Counted from the stretch's first letter, positions 16,721-26,437 are shown. The stretch is 64,000 bases of DNA from Microcoleus sp. FACHB-DQ6 (GCA_014695175.1 JACJNV010000105.1:17267-81266), one strand, 5' to 3'. A program made the numbers and translations. The notes: a model not told the origin generated them from the letters alone.

Positions 16721-18097
16721 ATGAACCTGAAAGAAGCCTTAAAACTTGCCGATCGCATAGTCTTCGAGAAAACGGGTCAACACCTTGACGATTTACAAGC
16801 AGCGATACTCCGGGGAACTCTACAACGCGAGACATACAAGCACATAGCCAAAGACTTTGACTGTTCTGAAAGTAGCGTTCGGCAAGTCGGATCGCAATTA
16901 TGGCAGATACTTTCAGAAGAGTTGGGAGAAGATGTTAATAAAACGAATGTTCGATCGGCAATGGAGAGGTTGCAAGTCTCGATAGTGTCACATTATGCAC
17001 AAGACTCGGTGCAAATAGGCTTCGTTAATTTTTGTGGAGAAAACAGAGACCCGCCAGATATACCAAAGTCCCACCCGCCAAATCAGGAAACATCTAACTC
17101 AAAACCAATTAAAACTCTATATCAAGATTTAAGCCAAATGCCGGAGTTGGGTAATTTCTTCGATCGCACCCTCGAACTCCACACCCTCACAACCTGGATT
17201 CTACAACAAAACTGCCGCGTCATCACCCTCACCGGCATCACCGGCATTGGCAAAACATCCCTAGCAGTACAACTCGTAAAACAAATCAAAGACGAGTTTG
17301 AGTACGCAGTTTGGTGCACGCTAGACGAATTCCCCACCATCGATAAATTTCAATCAAACCTAACACAGCTTTTTTCCCAGTCAGAAAAGCCAGGTTCATC
17401 CCCAACCAACCATAAACGCTTACCGCTGATTAAATATTTACAAAACCATCGCTGTTTAGTAGTCTTAGATGACGTTCACAACCTTTTCTGTAGCGGGGAA
17501 TTGGCAGGAAAATATAAACCAAATTATGAAGAATATCGCTCTCTATTCAAACATATTGAAAAATTATCCCATCAAAGTTGTTTTCTGCTAGTCGGTTGGG
17601 AACCGCCGAAAGAAGTTCCTCAACTCACCAGCGAAAATACTCCCATTCGTACTTTACAACTCACTGGTTTAGACACCGTGGCCGCACGGGAAATCCTCAG
17701 AGATAAAGGATTAGCAGAAATTGATAACTGCGAAGCACTCATTCACCGCTACCAAGGCAATCCCTTATGGTTAAAAAGCGTGGCGACTTTCATTCAAGAG
17801 TTGGGAATCGGCGCGACTGAGTTATTAATAGATGATACCATATTGTTACCCGAAGATTTGAAAGATGTTTTACATCAGCAGTACGATCGCACTTCCGAAC
17901 TAGAAAAACAAGTCATGTCATTGTTGGCGACAGAAAACCAGCCAGTCAAGCTCGCCAAATTGCTACAAAACGGACAAATATCATCATCAGATTTGCTAAA
18001 CGCATTGCAATCTCTATCGCGCCGCTGCTTGATCGAAAAACAGGAAAGTCTTTACACTTTGCCACCTGTACTGAAGCAATATATCAAAGGGTTGTAA
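16721..18097 (+). CDS. NB-ARC STAND ATPase with vMAP-type N-terminal HTH
   Basis: 458 residues. Residues 1-85 match the helix-turn-helix domain seen at the start of vWA-MoxR-associated proteins (MNLKEALKLADRIVF..., YKHIAKDFDCSESSVRQVGSQLW). The NB-ARC domain has a P-loop GITGIGKTSLA (about 170-180), Walker B CLVVLDDVHNLF, and a GNPLWLK segment. It ends in a winged helix (SLSRRCLIEKQESLYTLPPVLKQYI). There is no C-terminal sensor (no WD40, TPR or LRR), so the protein stops where most STAND proteins begin their ligand-recognition repeats. STAND NTPases of bacteria include Avs anti-phage sensors; here the effector and sensor are not identifiable. Confidence 0.88.
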   Translation: MNLKEALKLADRIVFEKTGQHLDDLQAAILRGTLQRETYKHIAKDFDCSESSVRQVGSQLWQILSEELGEDVNKTNVRSAMERLQVSIVSHYAQDSVQIGFVNFCGENRDPPDIPKSHPPNQETSNSKPIKTLYQDLSQMPELGNFFDRTLELHTLTTWILQQNCRVITLTGITGIGKTSLAVQLVKQIKDEFEYAVWCTLDEFPTIDKFQSNLTQLFSQSEKPGSSPTNHKRLPLIKYLQNHRCLVVLDDVHNLFCSGELAGKYKPNYEEYRSLFKHIEKLSHQSCFLLVGWEPPKEVPQLTSENTPIRTLQLTGLDTVAAREILRDKGLAEIDNCEALIHRYQGNPLWLKSVATFIQELGIGATELLIDDTILLPEDLKDVLHQQYDRTSELEKQVMSLLATENQPVKLAKLLQNGQISSSDLLNALQSLSRRCLIEKQESLYTLPPVLKQYIKGL

Positions 18098-18125
18098 CCC
18101 AATTATTCCTGGACGCATAAATACC

Positions 18126-18194
18126 AAAGAAACCGGGTTTTTTACCGAGTCTGCAGGCTGCGACGAAGTATTTTTGTAAAAAACCCCGGTTTCT
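18126..18194. terminator. Bidirectional hairpin with AGAAACCGGG arms (copy 1)
   Basis: Left arm AGAAACCGGGTTTTTTAC and right arm GTAAAAAACCCCGGTTTCT pair over about 17 bases around a ~33-base loop. It lies between the NB-ARC gene (rightward) and the 44-aa gene (leftward), that is, between converging genes, with T-runs usable from both sides. Related copies are at 26348-26414 and 35217-35260. Confidence 0.65.
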
Positions 18195-18219
18195 GAACCC
18201 CATGCGTCCAGGACTAATT

Positions 18220-18354
18220 TTAAGAAAGTTTTGCATAGAGAGCTGAAATAAAATTAACGCTTAAAAAGCCTACTCCTAGTACGAGAATGATAAAGATGCC
18301 GATACTGAAAATAGACTTTAGCCGATCGCCAATTCCGGGTTTTTCTGAGTTCAT
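18220..18354 (-). CDS. 44-residue single-pass membrane protein
   Basis: ATG 18354 opens a frame of 44 residues: a polar start (MNSEKPGIGDRLKSIF), one hydrophobic helix (about 17-40, rich in Ile/Leu/Val/Gly) and a short SALYAKLS end. Size and shape are like small subunits of cyanobacterial membrane complexes, but I cannot match it to a named subunit. Support is the intact frame, the plausible positive-inside start and the terminator-like hairpin just beyond its stop. Confidence 0.6.
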   Translation of the reverse strand: MNSEKPGIGDRLKSIFSIGIFIILVLGVGFLSVNFISALYAKLS

Positions 18355-18759
18355 TGGTCAATTTTTGCTGTAAATTTGAGAGGGGCAATTGAGAAATAGT
18401 AGATTATACCAATGCGCGAACAAAAAGGCAACTCCCGACAAGCTCCAAACGACGATCGCCCTCAGTACGTCGCATTTTTTTAACTTTTAATCTAAAATCT
18501 AAAATCTAAAATAGTCTTAGGCATTTTTCAGTTAGCCTGGACAGCTATTGTCGATCGCCCGAACCCGATGGGGCTAACTCCTGTAAAATAGAGGGCGCGT
18601 TGGGGCGAACCTTTTAACAGCCGGAATTGGGCGCGATCGCCACAGGCTCCCAAATACATAATAATATGGCAGTCATCCTTAACTTACTCACAAAGGTAAA
18701 AATACAAGAGTGCGAAGAAATAATCTAAAACATATAACTGAAAATAAGGATAGAAATCG
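18355..18759. other. Intergenic region with TCTAAAA repeats
   Basis: A 405-bp divergent gap. Three TCTAAAA heptamers are at 18491-18511. A 23-codon frame (ATG 18411) and a GC-rich patch (about 18540-18640) could reflect an RNA, but nothing is recognisable. The promoter of the following gene lies in its last 100 bp. Confidence 0.5.
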
Positions 18760-19641
18760 ATGCTCCACCCTGTCTCGCAACCTTACCCACAACGAGCAAA
18801 TACTATGACCCAAAGAGCCGTGCGGAAGCCAAAACCCTCTGTTGCAAACCGCTTGAGACCAAGTTTTCCTCAAAGGCACTGGCTGGAGCTGGCAGAGTAC
18901 GCCTCTCTGGCGGCCTCTGGTGTGGGTTCCCTGGCGGTGGCTGTGTCGGGCCAAGCTTTTTACGGGGTGGCTCCCCTAACTTTGGCTTTGTCGCTGAATG
19001 TTGCTAACCGGTATCGCTTCGAGCAGCAAGTGCGCGTGCATCAACATTCGGAAATGGCCCAAGTCCAAAAGTCTGTCAATAAAGTCGAAAAAACGGCGGT
19101 GACGGTAATTGTTAAATTACGCAGGCAGTTGTCTGCAGATATTGCAGCGCTGCGCCAGCAAATGGCGACAATGCCTAGGGCTGAGGGCTTTGAGGATTCT
19201 CTCGACATCCAGCGGCAGTTGCTGAGTTTAGGAGAGTCGGTAGCTTCTTTGCAAGAAATCGTGGCGTCTGCTGTGCTCGATGTCCGCCAGCAGGTGAGCG
19301 AACAACTGCAAGATTTATCGGTTGGCCAACGGGCGAATCTCCAAGCTGTGGAACAGGCTATAGAGCAACTGCAAAGCGCCACGCAAGGCTTGACAGAAAC
19401 TTCTATCACCCGAGACGACTGGGAAGTAGTAAATACTCGATTTTTGGAAATCCAGAAAGTCATGGCCAATTTGCAAAGCCAACTGCAAGCTCCCGCGCAC
19501 CAATCAACGGCGGATTTGTCGATCGTCCAAGCTCAAATCCACCGTTTGGAACACGAGCAGCAAGAAGTTGTCAAACCTCACCTCAAGCGCTTAATCTCGG
19601 TTGTCAAGGAGTTGCAGCACACACAAGAGAATATTCATTAG
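18760..19641 (+). CDS. Membrane-anchored coiled-coil protein, hypothetical
   Basis: 293 residues. A basic start is followed by one or two hydrophobic segments (about 47-83: YASLAASGVGSLAVAVSGQAFYGVAPLTLALSL) and then ~200 residues of Gln/Glu-rich helix with heptad character to the end (LRRQLSADIAALRQQM, LQDLSVGQRANLQAVEQAIEQLQ). It resembles cyanobacterial hypothetical proteins with an N-terminal membrane hairpin and long coiled coil. AAGGA about 10 nt before ATG 18760 supports this start; ATG 18805 is the alternative. Function unknown. Confidence 0.75.
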   Translation: MLHPVSQPYPQRANTMTQRAVRKPKPSVANRLRPSFPQRHWLELAEYASLAASGVGSLAVAVSGQAFYGVAPLTLALSLNVANRYRFEQQVRVHQHSEMAQVQKSVNKVEKTAVTVIVKLRRQLSADIAALRQQMATMPRAEGFEDSLDIQRQLLSLGESVASLQEIVASAVLDVRQQVSEQLQDLSVGQRANLQAVEQAIEQLQSATQGLTETSITRDDWEVVNTRFLEIQKVMANLQSQLQAPAHQSTADLSIVQAQIHRLEHEQQEVVKPHLKRLISVVKELQHTQENIH

Positions 19642-19805
19642 TCATTAGTGAGCAGTCATTAGTCATCAGTCAGAAGGAAGATTTTTCGACTCAGACATTC
19701 TGCGACTAACGCCCGATCGAGTCCAAATTTTTCGACAACTGTGTTACAAAATGAAAAGCTAATCTGTCTAGTTCACCTGTTTTCAACCTGTTACAAGAAA
19801 ATTAA

Positions 19806-21908
19806 ATGACTGCAACCGTAACTATTGCTGATAACCCGTTACTAATCGGTCAAGGATTGCCTCCATTTGACGCGATCGAACCAGAACACGTAGTCCCCGC
19901 TGTTACTCAACTGCTGACCGAACTAGAAGCCTCGCTAGCTGACTTAGAATCGTCTGTAGAGCCGACTTGGAGCGGCTTAGTAGAACCATTGCAGCGACTC
20001 GGAGAGCGTTTAAATTGGAGCTGGAGCATTGTCGGACATTTGATGGGCGTAAAAAATAGCCCGGAACTGCGATCGGCTCAGGAAACAGTGCAGCCGGAAG
20101 TAGTAAAATTTTGGAGCAAGCTCAGTCAAAGCAAACCGCTTTATGAAGCTTTTAAAGCGCTGCGGGCTAGCGAAAATTGGGACAGCTTAGAGTCAGCTCA
20201 AAAGCGAATTGTCGAAGCCGCTCTCCGAGACGCTCAACTCTCCGGCGTCGGTTTAGAAGGCGAGCAAAAAGAGCGTTTTAATGCCATTCAATTAGAATTG
20301 GCCGAAATTACTACCCAATTTTCCAATCACGTCCTCGACGCTACAAAAGCATTCAGCATCACCCTCACAAACAAAGACGAAATTGACGGTTTGCCGCCGA
20401 GTTTGTTGAGTTTAGCAGCTCAAGCCGCTCGCAGCGCCGGCGAAGAAAATGCGGATGCCGAAAACGGCCCTTGGCGGATTACTTTAGACTTTCCGAGTTA
20501 CGGCCCTTTCATGCAGCACAGCACCCGCCGCGACTTGCGCGAAAAGTTGTACAAAGCTTTTATCGGCAGAGCAAGTAGCGGAGAATTGAATAACTGGCCG
20601 TTGACCGATCGCATTTTGGCTTTGCGCCAGGAAAAAGCTGCTTTGCTCGGGTTTAGCAGTTATGCCGAATTGAGCTTGGCGAGCAAAATGGCTCCCGACG
20701 TGACAGCAGTGGAAGCTTTGTTAGAAGAATTGCGCTTAGCTAGTTATGATGCTGCTGTCAAAGATTTAGAAGATTTGAAAGCTTTTGCTGCCGAAAAAGG
20801 CGCGGCGGAAGCTGGAGATTTGAAGCACTGGGATGTAGGTTTTTGGTCGGAACGGCGCAGGGAAGAAAAGTTTGCTTTTAGTGCGGAAGAATTGCGGCCT
20901 TATTTTGCTTTGCCACAGGTATTAGAGGGGTTATTTGGATTAGTAAAGCGGCTGTTCGGCGTGACAGTAACTGCGGCGGACGGTCAAACTCCTGTGTGGC
21001 ACAAAGATGTGCGCTATTTCCAAATAGATGATGAAGCAGGAAATACGATCGCCAATTTCTATTTAGACCCCTACAGCCGCCCCGAGGAAAAGCGCGGCGG
21101 TGCTTGGATGGACGAGTGCGTGGTGCGCGCTAAATTTGTGGAAGCGTCCAAGACAACCACGCGGCTGCCGGTGGCTTATTTGGTGTGCAACCAAAGTCCT
21201 CCGGTTGACGGGAAACCGAGTTTAATGACTTTTGGGGAAGTCGAAACTTTGTTTCACGAATTCGGTCACGGTTTGCAGCATATGCTGACAACGGTAGACT
21301 ATCCGGGGGCTTCGGGCATCAATAATGTTGAGTGGGATGCGGTGGAATTGCCCAGTCAATTTATGGAAAATTGGTGTTACGATCGCGCGACTTTGTTCGG
21401 GATGGCAAAGCATTACGAAACCGGGGAAACTTTGCCGGAACACTACTACCAAAAACTGCTAGCAGCCCGCCACTACATGAGCGGCAGCGTCATGCTCAGG
21501 CAAGTACATTTTAGCAGCGTTGACATCGAATTGCACCACCGCTATCGATCGGGCGGCAGCGAAACTGTGGCCGATGTCCGCAACCGCATCGCTAAAACTA
21601 CGACTGTTTTGCCTCCTCTGGAAGAAGACGCATTTTTGTGCGCTTTCGGACATATTTTTGCGGGCGGCTATGCGGCGGGGTATTACAGTTATAAATGGGC
21701 GGAAGTGCTCAGCGCTGATGCTTTTGCGGCGTTTGAGGAAGCGGGTTTGGAAGATGAAAGTGCGATCGCCTCTACAGGTAAGCGCTTCCGAGATACAGTG
21801 TTAGGATTGGGCGGCAGTTTGCACCCGATGGAAGTGTTTAAAACTTTCCGGGGACGCGAACCGAGCACTAAAGCTTTGTTGAGACACAGCGGTTTAGTTG
21901 CTGCTTAA
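19806..21908 (+). CDS. prlC: M3 family oligopeptidase (oligopeptidase A type)
   Basis: 700 residues, full length. A zinc metallopeptidase that degrades short peptides and released signal peptides in the cytoplasm. The zinc motif HEFGH is at residues 484-488 (LFHEFGHGLQHML). Downstream are the third ligand region (GINNVEWDAVELPSQFMENW) and the substrate-binding FAGGYAAGYYSYKW. The N-terminal helical domain (NPLLIGQGLPPFDAIEPEHV) is typical of oligopeptidase A. No signal peptide. It stands alone and is followed by a strong terminator. Confidence 0.95.
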   Translation: MTATVTIADNPLLIGQGLPPFDAIEPEHVVPAVTQLLTELEASLADLESSVEPTWSGLVEPLQRLGERLNWSWSIVGHLMGVKNSPELRSAQETVQPEVVKFWSKLSQSKPLYEAFKALRASENWDSLESAQKRIVEAALRDAQLSGVGLEGEQKERFNAIQLELAEITTQFSNHVLDATKAFSITLTNKDEIDGLPPSLLSLAAQAARSAGEENADAENGPWRITLDFPSYGPFMQHSTRRDLREKLYKAFIGRASSGELNNWPLTDRILALRQEKAALLGFSSYAELSLASKMAPDVTAVEALLEELRLASYDAAVKDLEDLKAFAAEKGAAEAGDLKHWDVGFWSERRREEKFAFSAEELRPYFALPQVLEGLFGLVKRLFGVTVTAADGQTPVWHKDVRYFQIDDEAGNTIANFYLDPYSRPEEKRGGAWMDECVVRAKFVEASKTTTRLPVAYLVCNQSPPVDGKPSLMTFGEVETLFHEFGHGLQHMLTTVDYPGASGINNVEWDAVELPSQFMENWCYDRATLFGMAKHYETGETLPEHYYQKLLAARHYMSGSVMLRQVHFSSVDIELHHRYRSGGSETVADVRNRIAKTTTVLPPLEEDAFLCAFGHIFAGGYAAGYYSYKWAEVLSADAFAAFEEAGLEDESAIASTGKRFRDTVLGLGGSLHPMEVFKTFRGREPSTKALLRHSGLVAA

Positions 21909-21926
21909 TTTAAGTGTGGAATAACT

Positions 21927-21971
21927 CGGGATTAATGCGGGTAAATTTATCTGCATTAATCCCGGTTTTTT
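21927..21971 (+). terminator. Rho-independent terminator of the M3 peptidase gene
   Basis: CGGGATTAATGC pairs perfectly with GCATTAATCCCG (12 bp, 14-base loop) and is followed by GTTTTTT. It lies 18 bp after the prlC stop. Confidence 0.9.
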
Positions 21972-22935
21972 GTTAACCAAAATTTACGCATATCCTGTAT
22001 GTGTAGGGTGCGGTGTGCATGAAGTCTTACCGCTATAATTTATCTCACATCAGGTAGGATGGGAATTATTCATCTCTCTGTTCTCTGACTCTGTGTTCTC
22101 TGTGTCCTCTGCGGTTTAATCATTCCAATTCAACCGGAATTCATCTCATGCGTAAAACCCCTTTCTGCCTAACTTTTGCTGAATTCAAAATGTTTGTAGT
22201 AAAACTAAAGTGTTTAGATTATTATACTAATTCCCACAATTATTGCAACATATAATCCTGCGACCATCTGTAGGGAAACGGCACTGCCGTGTCCGGCGCG
22301 AGACTCTGCAAGTTTTCAGATTTGTTATAAAATTGATAATTGTAGCCACACTTTTTTATTGGTATTAATAAAACTAAAATTTTCACTACAAACTTATTTT
22401 ATTGTAGAACATCATGCAATAAAAATCTGTAGTTTTGCACATCATCCCCAATCTTTTGGTGAAAAATCGGGCATAAAGTGCGTTAGCGAAGCCCTCGAAG
22501 AGGATCGCCAGCAGCTTTTACTTTAGGTTGGAAAGCTCATCAAAGCAGCATCAGTCTCAATACTGTTAGTATAGACTTCGATTTGCGAATATTTACTATC
22601 ATTTCTCCCTGATTATACTTCAGTTTTCCGCTGTCGGTAATTAATTTTATATTTCGCAACATTTACGGGGTGTTTTCTCGATACAGCTAATGCTTTTATT
22701 AGCAACTAAAAATCGACGCTTTTACCGAATCTTTAAGATAGAGCGACAACAGCGAGTCTTTTTTAAAGTTTTGATAAAGAACGGGGTAGTCGGCGTCAAA
22801 AGGGTAAAATTTTTAGGTAGAAACTAAAAAACTTAGTTGGGATTAATTGGAGTATTGTCAGAAAAAATCTTTGTATATTATATGATAAAAAGTAAGGATT
22901 GATAGTCAATCGTTCACCTACAGATTAAGATTTTC
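21972..22935. other. Long AT-rich intergenic region upstream of remA
   Basis: Almost 1 kb with no convincing gene. Contents: a CT-rich piece (22073-22120, TTCTCTGTGTCCTCTGCGG); an imperfect inverted repeat of about 20 bases, GTTTGTAGTAAAACTAAAG near 22190 against ACTAAAATTTTCACTACAAAC near 22372, about 180 bp apart, which could be ends of a decayed MITE; and a short GGCACTGCCG palindrome inside it. The last 300 bp are AT-rich and presumably hold the remA-gmk promoter. Confidence 0.55.
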
Positions 22936-23202
22936 ATGGATATTCAATTAATTAATATCGGTTTTGGTAACATTGTGTCTGCTAATCGAGTGATTGCCAT
23001 TGTCAGTCCCGAGTCAGCGCCAATTAAGCGGATTATTACTGATGCGCGGGAGCGGGGACAACTGGTTGACGCTACTTACGGCCGCCGCACGAGAGCGGTA
23101 ATTATTACAGATTCGAGTCATGTCATCCTCTCGGCGATTCAGCCGGAAACGGTTGCTAATCGTTTTGTGCTCAGCAAAGACGGTCAAAGTCGGGATGATT
23201 GA
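22936..23202 (+). CDS. remA: RemA-like regulator (DUF370)
   Basis: 88 residues ([32 protein letters not shown]..., [30 protein letters not shown]). RemA of Bacillus is a ring-forming DNA-binding activator of matrix genes. The conserved Arg residues of the DNA-binding face ([14 protein letters not shown]) are kept. It sits 78 bp before gmk, the order also seen in Firmicutes and cyanobacteria. Its cyanobacterial targets are not visible here; the long upstream region suggests complex regulation. Confidence 0.93.
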   Translation: MDIQLINIGFGNIVSANRVIAIVSPESAPIKRIITDARERGQLVDATYGRRTRAVIITDSSHVILSAIQPETVANRFVLSKDGQSRDD

Positions 23203-23280
23203 GGTTTGTCAGTTGCAATTTGAGCGCTTACAGTTTAGAGTAAGCGGAAACTTGAATTGTTACACGTTTCTATTCTAAAA

Positions 23281-23850
23281 ATGAAATCCGGTAAATTAAT
23301 TGTTCTGACGGGGCCTAGCGGTGTGGGGAAAGGCACCCTAGTACGATCGCTCCTCAATCGCCATTCCGAATTGTATCTTTCGGTATCGGTGACAACTCGA
23401 TCGCCCCGTGAGGGCGAAATTGAGGGACAGCACTATTATTTTGTCAGCCGCAGCCGTTTTGAACAAATGGTTGAGGCTGGAGAGTTGGCGGAATGGGCCG
23501 AGTTTGCCGGTAATTTTTACGGTACTCCTTATTTTGGTCTCAAGCAAGGAATTGGTGAGGGAAAATCCGTAATCCTCGAAATTGAGTTGGAAGGGGCTAG
23601 GCAAATTAGGAATAACTTTCCAGAGGCGCTGCGAATTTTTATTTTACCTCCTTCTTGGGAAGAATTGGAACGGCGCTTGCGGAGTCGGGGTCAAGATTCC
23701 GAAAGTGCGATCGCCCGTCGGTTGCTGCGGGCTAAAGAGGAAATTGAAGCTGCGGGGGAATTTGATTTTGAGGTTGTTAATGACGATTTGGAAGTTGCTT
23801 TGAAAAAGCTAGAATCACTACTTAATTTGGTTGAGCTTTCAGGTAACTAA
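23281..23850 (+). CDS. gmk: Guanylate kinase
   Basis: 189 residues from ATG 23281; a TTG eight codons upstream is open but unsupported. Converts GMP to GDP with ATP. Motifs: P-loop [10 protein letters not shown] (about 8-17), [20 protein letters not shown] for GMP binding, [11 protein letters not shown], and [18 protein letters not shown] for the lid. It follows remA and overlaps the 3' end of the opposing gene by 4 bp. Confidence 0.95.
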   Translation: MKSGKLIVLTGPSGVGKGTLVRSLLNRHSELYLSVSVTTRSPREGEIEGQHYYFVSRSRFEQMVEAGELAEWAEFAGNFYGTPYFGLKQGIGEGKSVILEIELEGARQIRNNFPEALRIFILPPSWEELERRLRSRGQDSESAIARRLLRAKEEIEAAGEFDFEVVNDDLEVALKKLESLLNLVELSGN

Positions 23851-24581
23851 TGACTAATTACCCATTTCTCCGTCCTGGCTAAAACTTCGCTACTTTGTTT
23901 GATAGCAACACAAACTTTTAAATTCAAATCCAGAATATTTAAGGAAGGCGGGAATTTCCGTATCGGTTCTATTTCGCGAGGAGAACAGCCCAACATTTCC
24001 ATATAAGCTAGCGTCCACCCAATAGCTGCAATATCCCCTACATTGCCTTCTCCGGCGCAAAGGTAACAACCCAATTCGCCCTCCGACCCACACTCAGGAC
24101 AAACCCAATTGCCCAGTTGTGAATGGGGCAGATTTGTGCGGGAGGCGGATGCAATTGTTAATGCTTTAATATGATTTTGAACTACTTGTTTAAAACCTCG
24201 GTTTTGGTTGCTGCGGTGGTCGGAATTCCCGTGCGATCGCCCGATTGCTACTGCTTGCTGTTGTGGCGAAGCAAGAGAGGCTGTTTGGTTCTCCCTGGTT
24301 ACTCTAGATTCGCCTAGGTTCGCAGTTAGCTGAATACCATAGTCTTTCGACTCTTCAGTCTGAGAGTGGTTGAGTGCGCTGGAAGAATGGGGTTCGGAAG
24401 TTGTGAAGGATTGTTCTATGCGATCGGCAAAATCTTGCATTGAGAGGTGATGTTCGATCGCCAAAGACCAAGTTCTTTTATGTCGGAGATCGCCATATTT
24501 TCTGGCTTCTTCCTCAGTAATGCCGATCGCCGCAGCCTCTTGGCGCAGCACATTCATCGAAGTCATTGTATCTGATATCAT
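23847..24581 (-). CDS. Hypothetical protein with CxxC zinc-ribbon-like segment
   Basis: 244 residues. The N-terminal third is helical ([25 protein letters not shown]). The middle is Ser/Gln/Asn-rich and probably disordered. The C-terminal part has [22 protein letters not shown], four Cys in two CxxC pairs like a DnaJ-type or rubredoxin-like zinc site, then [21 protein letters not shown] do not recognise the family. It converges on gmk with a 4-bp overlap of the stops. Confidence 0.65.
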   Translation of the reverse strand: MISDTMTSMNVLRQEAAAIGITEEEARKYGDLRHKRTWSLAIEHHLSMQDFADRIEQSFTTSEPHSSSALNHSQTEESKDYGIQLTANLGESRVTRENQTASLASPQQQAVAIGRSHGNSDHRSNQNRGFKQVVQNHIKALTIASASRTNLPHSQLGNWVCPECGSEGELGCYLCAGEGNVGDIAAIGWTLAYMEMLGCSPREIEPIRKFPPSLNILDLNLKVCVAIKQSSEVLARTEKWVISH

Positions 24582-24649
24582 TAGTTTGTTTGCAGTTAAA
24601 TTTACGATCGCCCGCTCAGCCTACAAATAAATTACCTTAGATATACTAC

Positions 24650-24665
24650 AATAGTCCGGACTATT
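24650..24665. promoter_or_regulatory. 16-bp perfect palindrome, operator-like
   Basis: AATAGTCC/GGACTATT lies in the divergent gap between the zinc-ribbon protein and xseA. Position and symmetry suit a dimeric regulator. No other copy was noticed in the window. Confidence 0.45.
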
Positions 24666-24785
24666 TTGAGATCCTAGTCGGAAACCCTTGATTTTCCGTT
24701 AGGAAGTCGATTTGGCAATCGCCCGGAAACCCTTATTTTACGCTTGGCAATCGCACACTGTCCGAAGCATTGATAGTAGCCTAAA

Positions 24786-24813
24786 TCTAAAATCTAAAAT
24801 CTAAAATCTAAAA
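24786..24813 (+). repeat. Four TCTAAAA heptamers immediately before xseA
   Basis: TCTAAAA occurs four times in tandem and ends four bases before ATG 24818, filling the place of a Shine-Dalgarno sequence. The same heptamer occurs three times at 18491-18511 and, inverted, four times at 33855-33882. Confidence 0.9.
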
Positions 24814-24817
24814 TTGG

Positions 24818-25987
24818 ATGACTTCAATTCTTCCCGATACAGCTTTATCTGTTGCCGGACTAACATCTTACCTGCAAGACTTGTTGGAGGGCGATCGCAA
24901 CCTGCAATCAGTTTGGCTGACAGGCGAGGTGTCGAACGTTTCGCACCACCCCAGCGGCTGCTTTTTCACTCTGTGCGACACCGACAAAAGCGCTGCTATT
25001 CGCTGCGTGGTGTGGAATTCTCAGCGGCAAAAATTAGTGCAAATGCCCGCAAAAGGGGAACAGTTGCTGGTTTTGGGAAGCATCCGGGTTTACAAAAATC
25101 GCGGCGAGTACCAGTTGACTGTTGTGCAATCGCTACCGGCTGGGGAAGGATTGCAGGCTTTGCGGTTGCAGCAATTGCGATCGCGCTTGGATGCTGAGGG
25201 TTTCTTCGATCCCGCCAGAAAGCGCCCGATTCCCGCACACCCGCGAATTGTGGCCGTGGTGACATCCGATACAGGCGCTGCTTGGGGAGACATTCAGCGC
25301 ACTCTAGCTCAAAGATATCCGGGTTTGCGGGTGTTGCTGTCGCCGACAGGAGTGCAGGGAGAATTAGCTGCTGCTGCGATCGCCCGCGCGATCGCCCGTG
25401 TAGAATTGGACGGTAGGGCGGATGTGATCGTGTTAGCGCGGGGCGGCGGTTCTGCGGAGGATTTGGCTTGTTTTAATGATGAGAGAGTTGTCAGGGCGAT
25501 CGCGAATTGTGCGATTCCAATTATCACCGGTATCGGGCACGAAAGAGACGAATCTCTCGCCGATTTAGTAGCAGATAAACGAGCCCACACTCCCACTGCG
25601 GCGGCCGCTCAAGCTGTACCAGTTTTAGCAGATATTTACTTTGAACACAAGCAGCGAATGGTCAATTTAGCAAGTGCTGTGCGGGCAAGATTTCAGACAG
25701 AAGAAGAGCATTTGCAACTGTTACAAAATCGATTAAAACGTTTGCCTGCGACATCCCGAACTTTGCGGCAAGCAACTGGTAAACTGGAGGTATTGCAAGA
25801 AAAGTTATCCGCACTGAATCCGGCGGCGGTATTGCAAAGGGGTTATGCGGCGGTAATCCAAAGTGACGGTACGATCGTCCGCACAACTGACAGTTTGGAA
25901 TTGGGAGAGGAATTGACTGTGAGGTTGAGTCGGGGCGTGCTGAAAGTTAAGATGGTAGAAGTATTGGATGCGGAAGAAAAGTTATGA
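24818..25987 (+). CDS. xseA: Exodeoxyribonuclease VII large subunit
   Basis: 389 residues. The N-terminal OB-fold binds DNA ([22 protein letters not shown]). The catalytic domain has [13 protein letters not shown], the RGGGSAEDL motif, [26 protein letters not shown], and a coiled-coil C-terminal half. Exo VII degrades single-stranded DNA from both ends. The stop overlaps the start of xseB by 4 bp. No SD is visible because the heptamer repeat occupies that place. Confidence 0.95.
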   Translation: MTSILPDTALSVAGLTSYLQDLLEGDRNLQSVWLTGEVSNVSHHPSGCFFTLCDTDKSAAIRCVVWNSQRQKLVQMPAKGEQLLVLGSIRVYKNRGEYQLTVVQSLPAGEGLQALRLQQLRSRLDAEGFFDPARKRPIPAHPRIVAVVTSDTGAAWGDIQRTLAQRYPGLRVLLSPTGVQGELAAAAIARAIARVELDGRADVIVLARGGGSAEDLACFNDERVVRAIANCAIPIITGIGHERDESLADLVADKRAHTPTAAAAQAVPVLADIYFEHKQRMVNLASAVRARFQTEEEHLQLLQNRLKRLPATSRTLRQATGKLEVLQEKLSALNPAAVLQRGYAAVIQSDGTIVRTTDSLELGEELTVRLSRGVLKVKMVEVLDAEEKL

Positions 25988-26211
25988 TTGATTCGCAGTT
26001 GCGCCAGTCTGACTGGAATTATGAGGAAACGGTCGATCGAATTGAAGCGATTATCGATCGGGTGGAATCGGGAGAGTTGCCTCTAGAGGAGGTTTTTGAG
26101 CAGTTTGCGGTGGCTGTGGAGTGTTTGCAGGAGTGCGAAAGGTTTTTGGCGCGGGGGAAGGAACAGATGGATTTGTCGATCGAGCTTTTAGCTGCGGAAC
26201 CCGATTTTTAA
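25984..26211 (+). CDS. xseB: Exodeoxyribonuclease VII small subunit
   Basis: 75 residues, with the family signature [29 protein letters not shown] and [13 protein letters not shown]. Helical; it binds the XseA coiled coil. ATGA overlap with xseA shows coupling. Confidence 0.95.
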   Translation: MIDSQLRQSDWNYEETVDRIEAIIDRVESGELPLEEVFEQFAVAVECLQECERFLARGKEQMDLSIELLAAEPDF

Positions 26212-26347
26212 GCCCAGATGAACTCGGATTAATGTGGATGAAATAGCGCGTTTTACCCAAAGTCCGACAGGGAATTAATTCGCTGTCTCATAGCGAAAGT
26301 CCTCGCTATAAGGACTGTTAAATTCATAGGATTTAGCATGGGGGCCC

Positions 26348-26414
26348 AGAAACCGGTTTTTTTTACGAAAATACTTGGTTGCAGCCGAAAAATTCGGTAA
26401 AAAACCCGGTTTCT
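26348..26414. terminator. Bidirectional hairpin with AGAAACCGG arms (copy 2)
   Basis: AGAAACCGG followed by T8 pairs with A6CCCGGTTTCT around a ~30-base loop. It lies between xseB (rightward) and the CHAT gene (leftward), which converge. Same element as 18126-18194. Confidence 0.65.
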
Positions 26415-26437
26415 TCAGCCGGAGTGCGTAATTCTTG

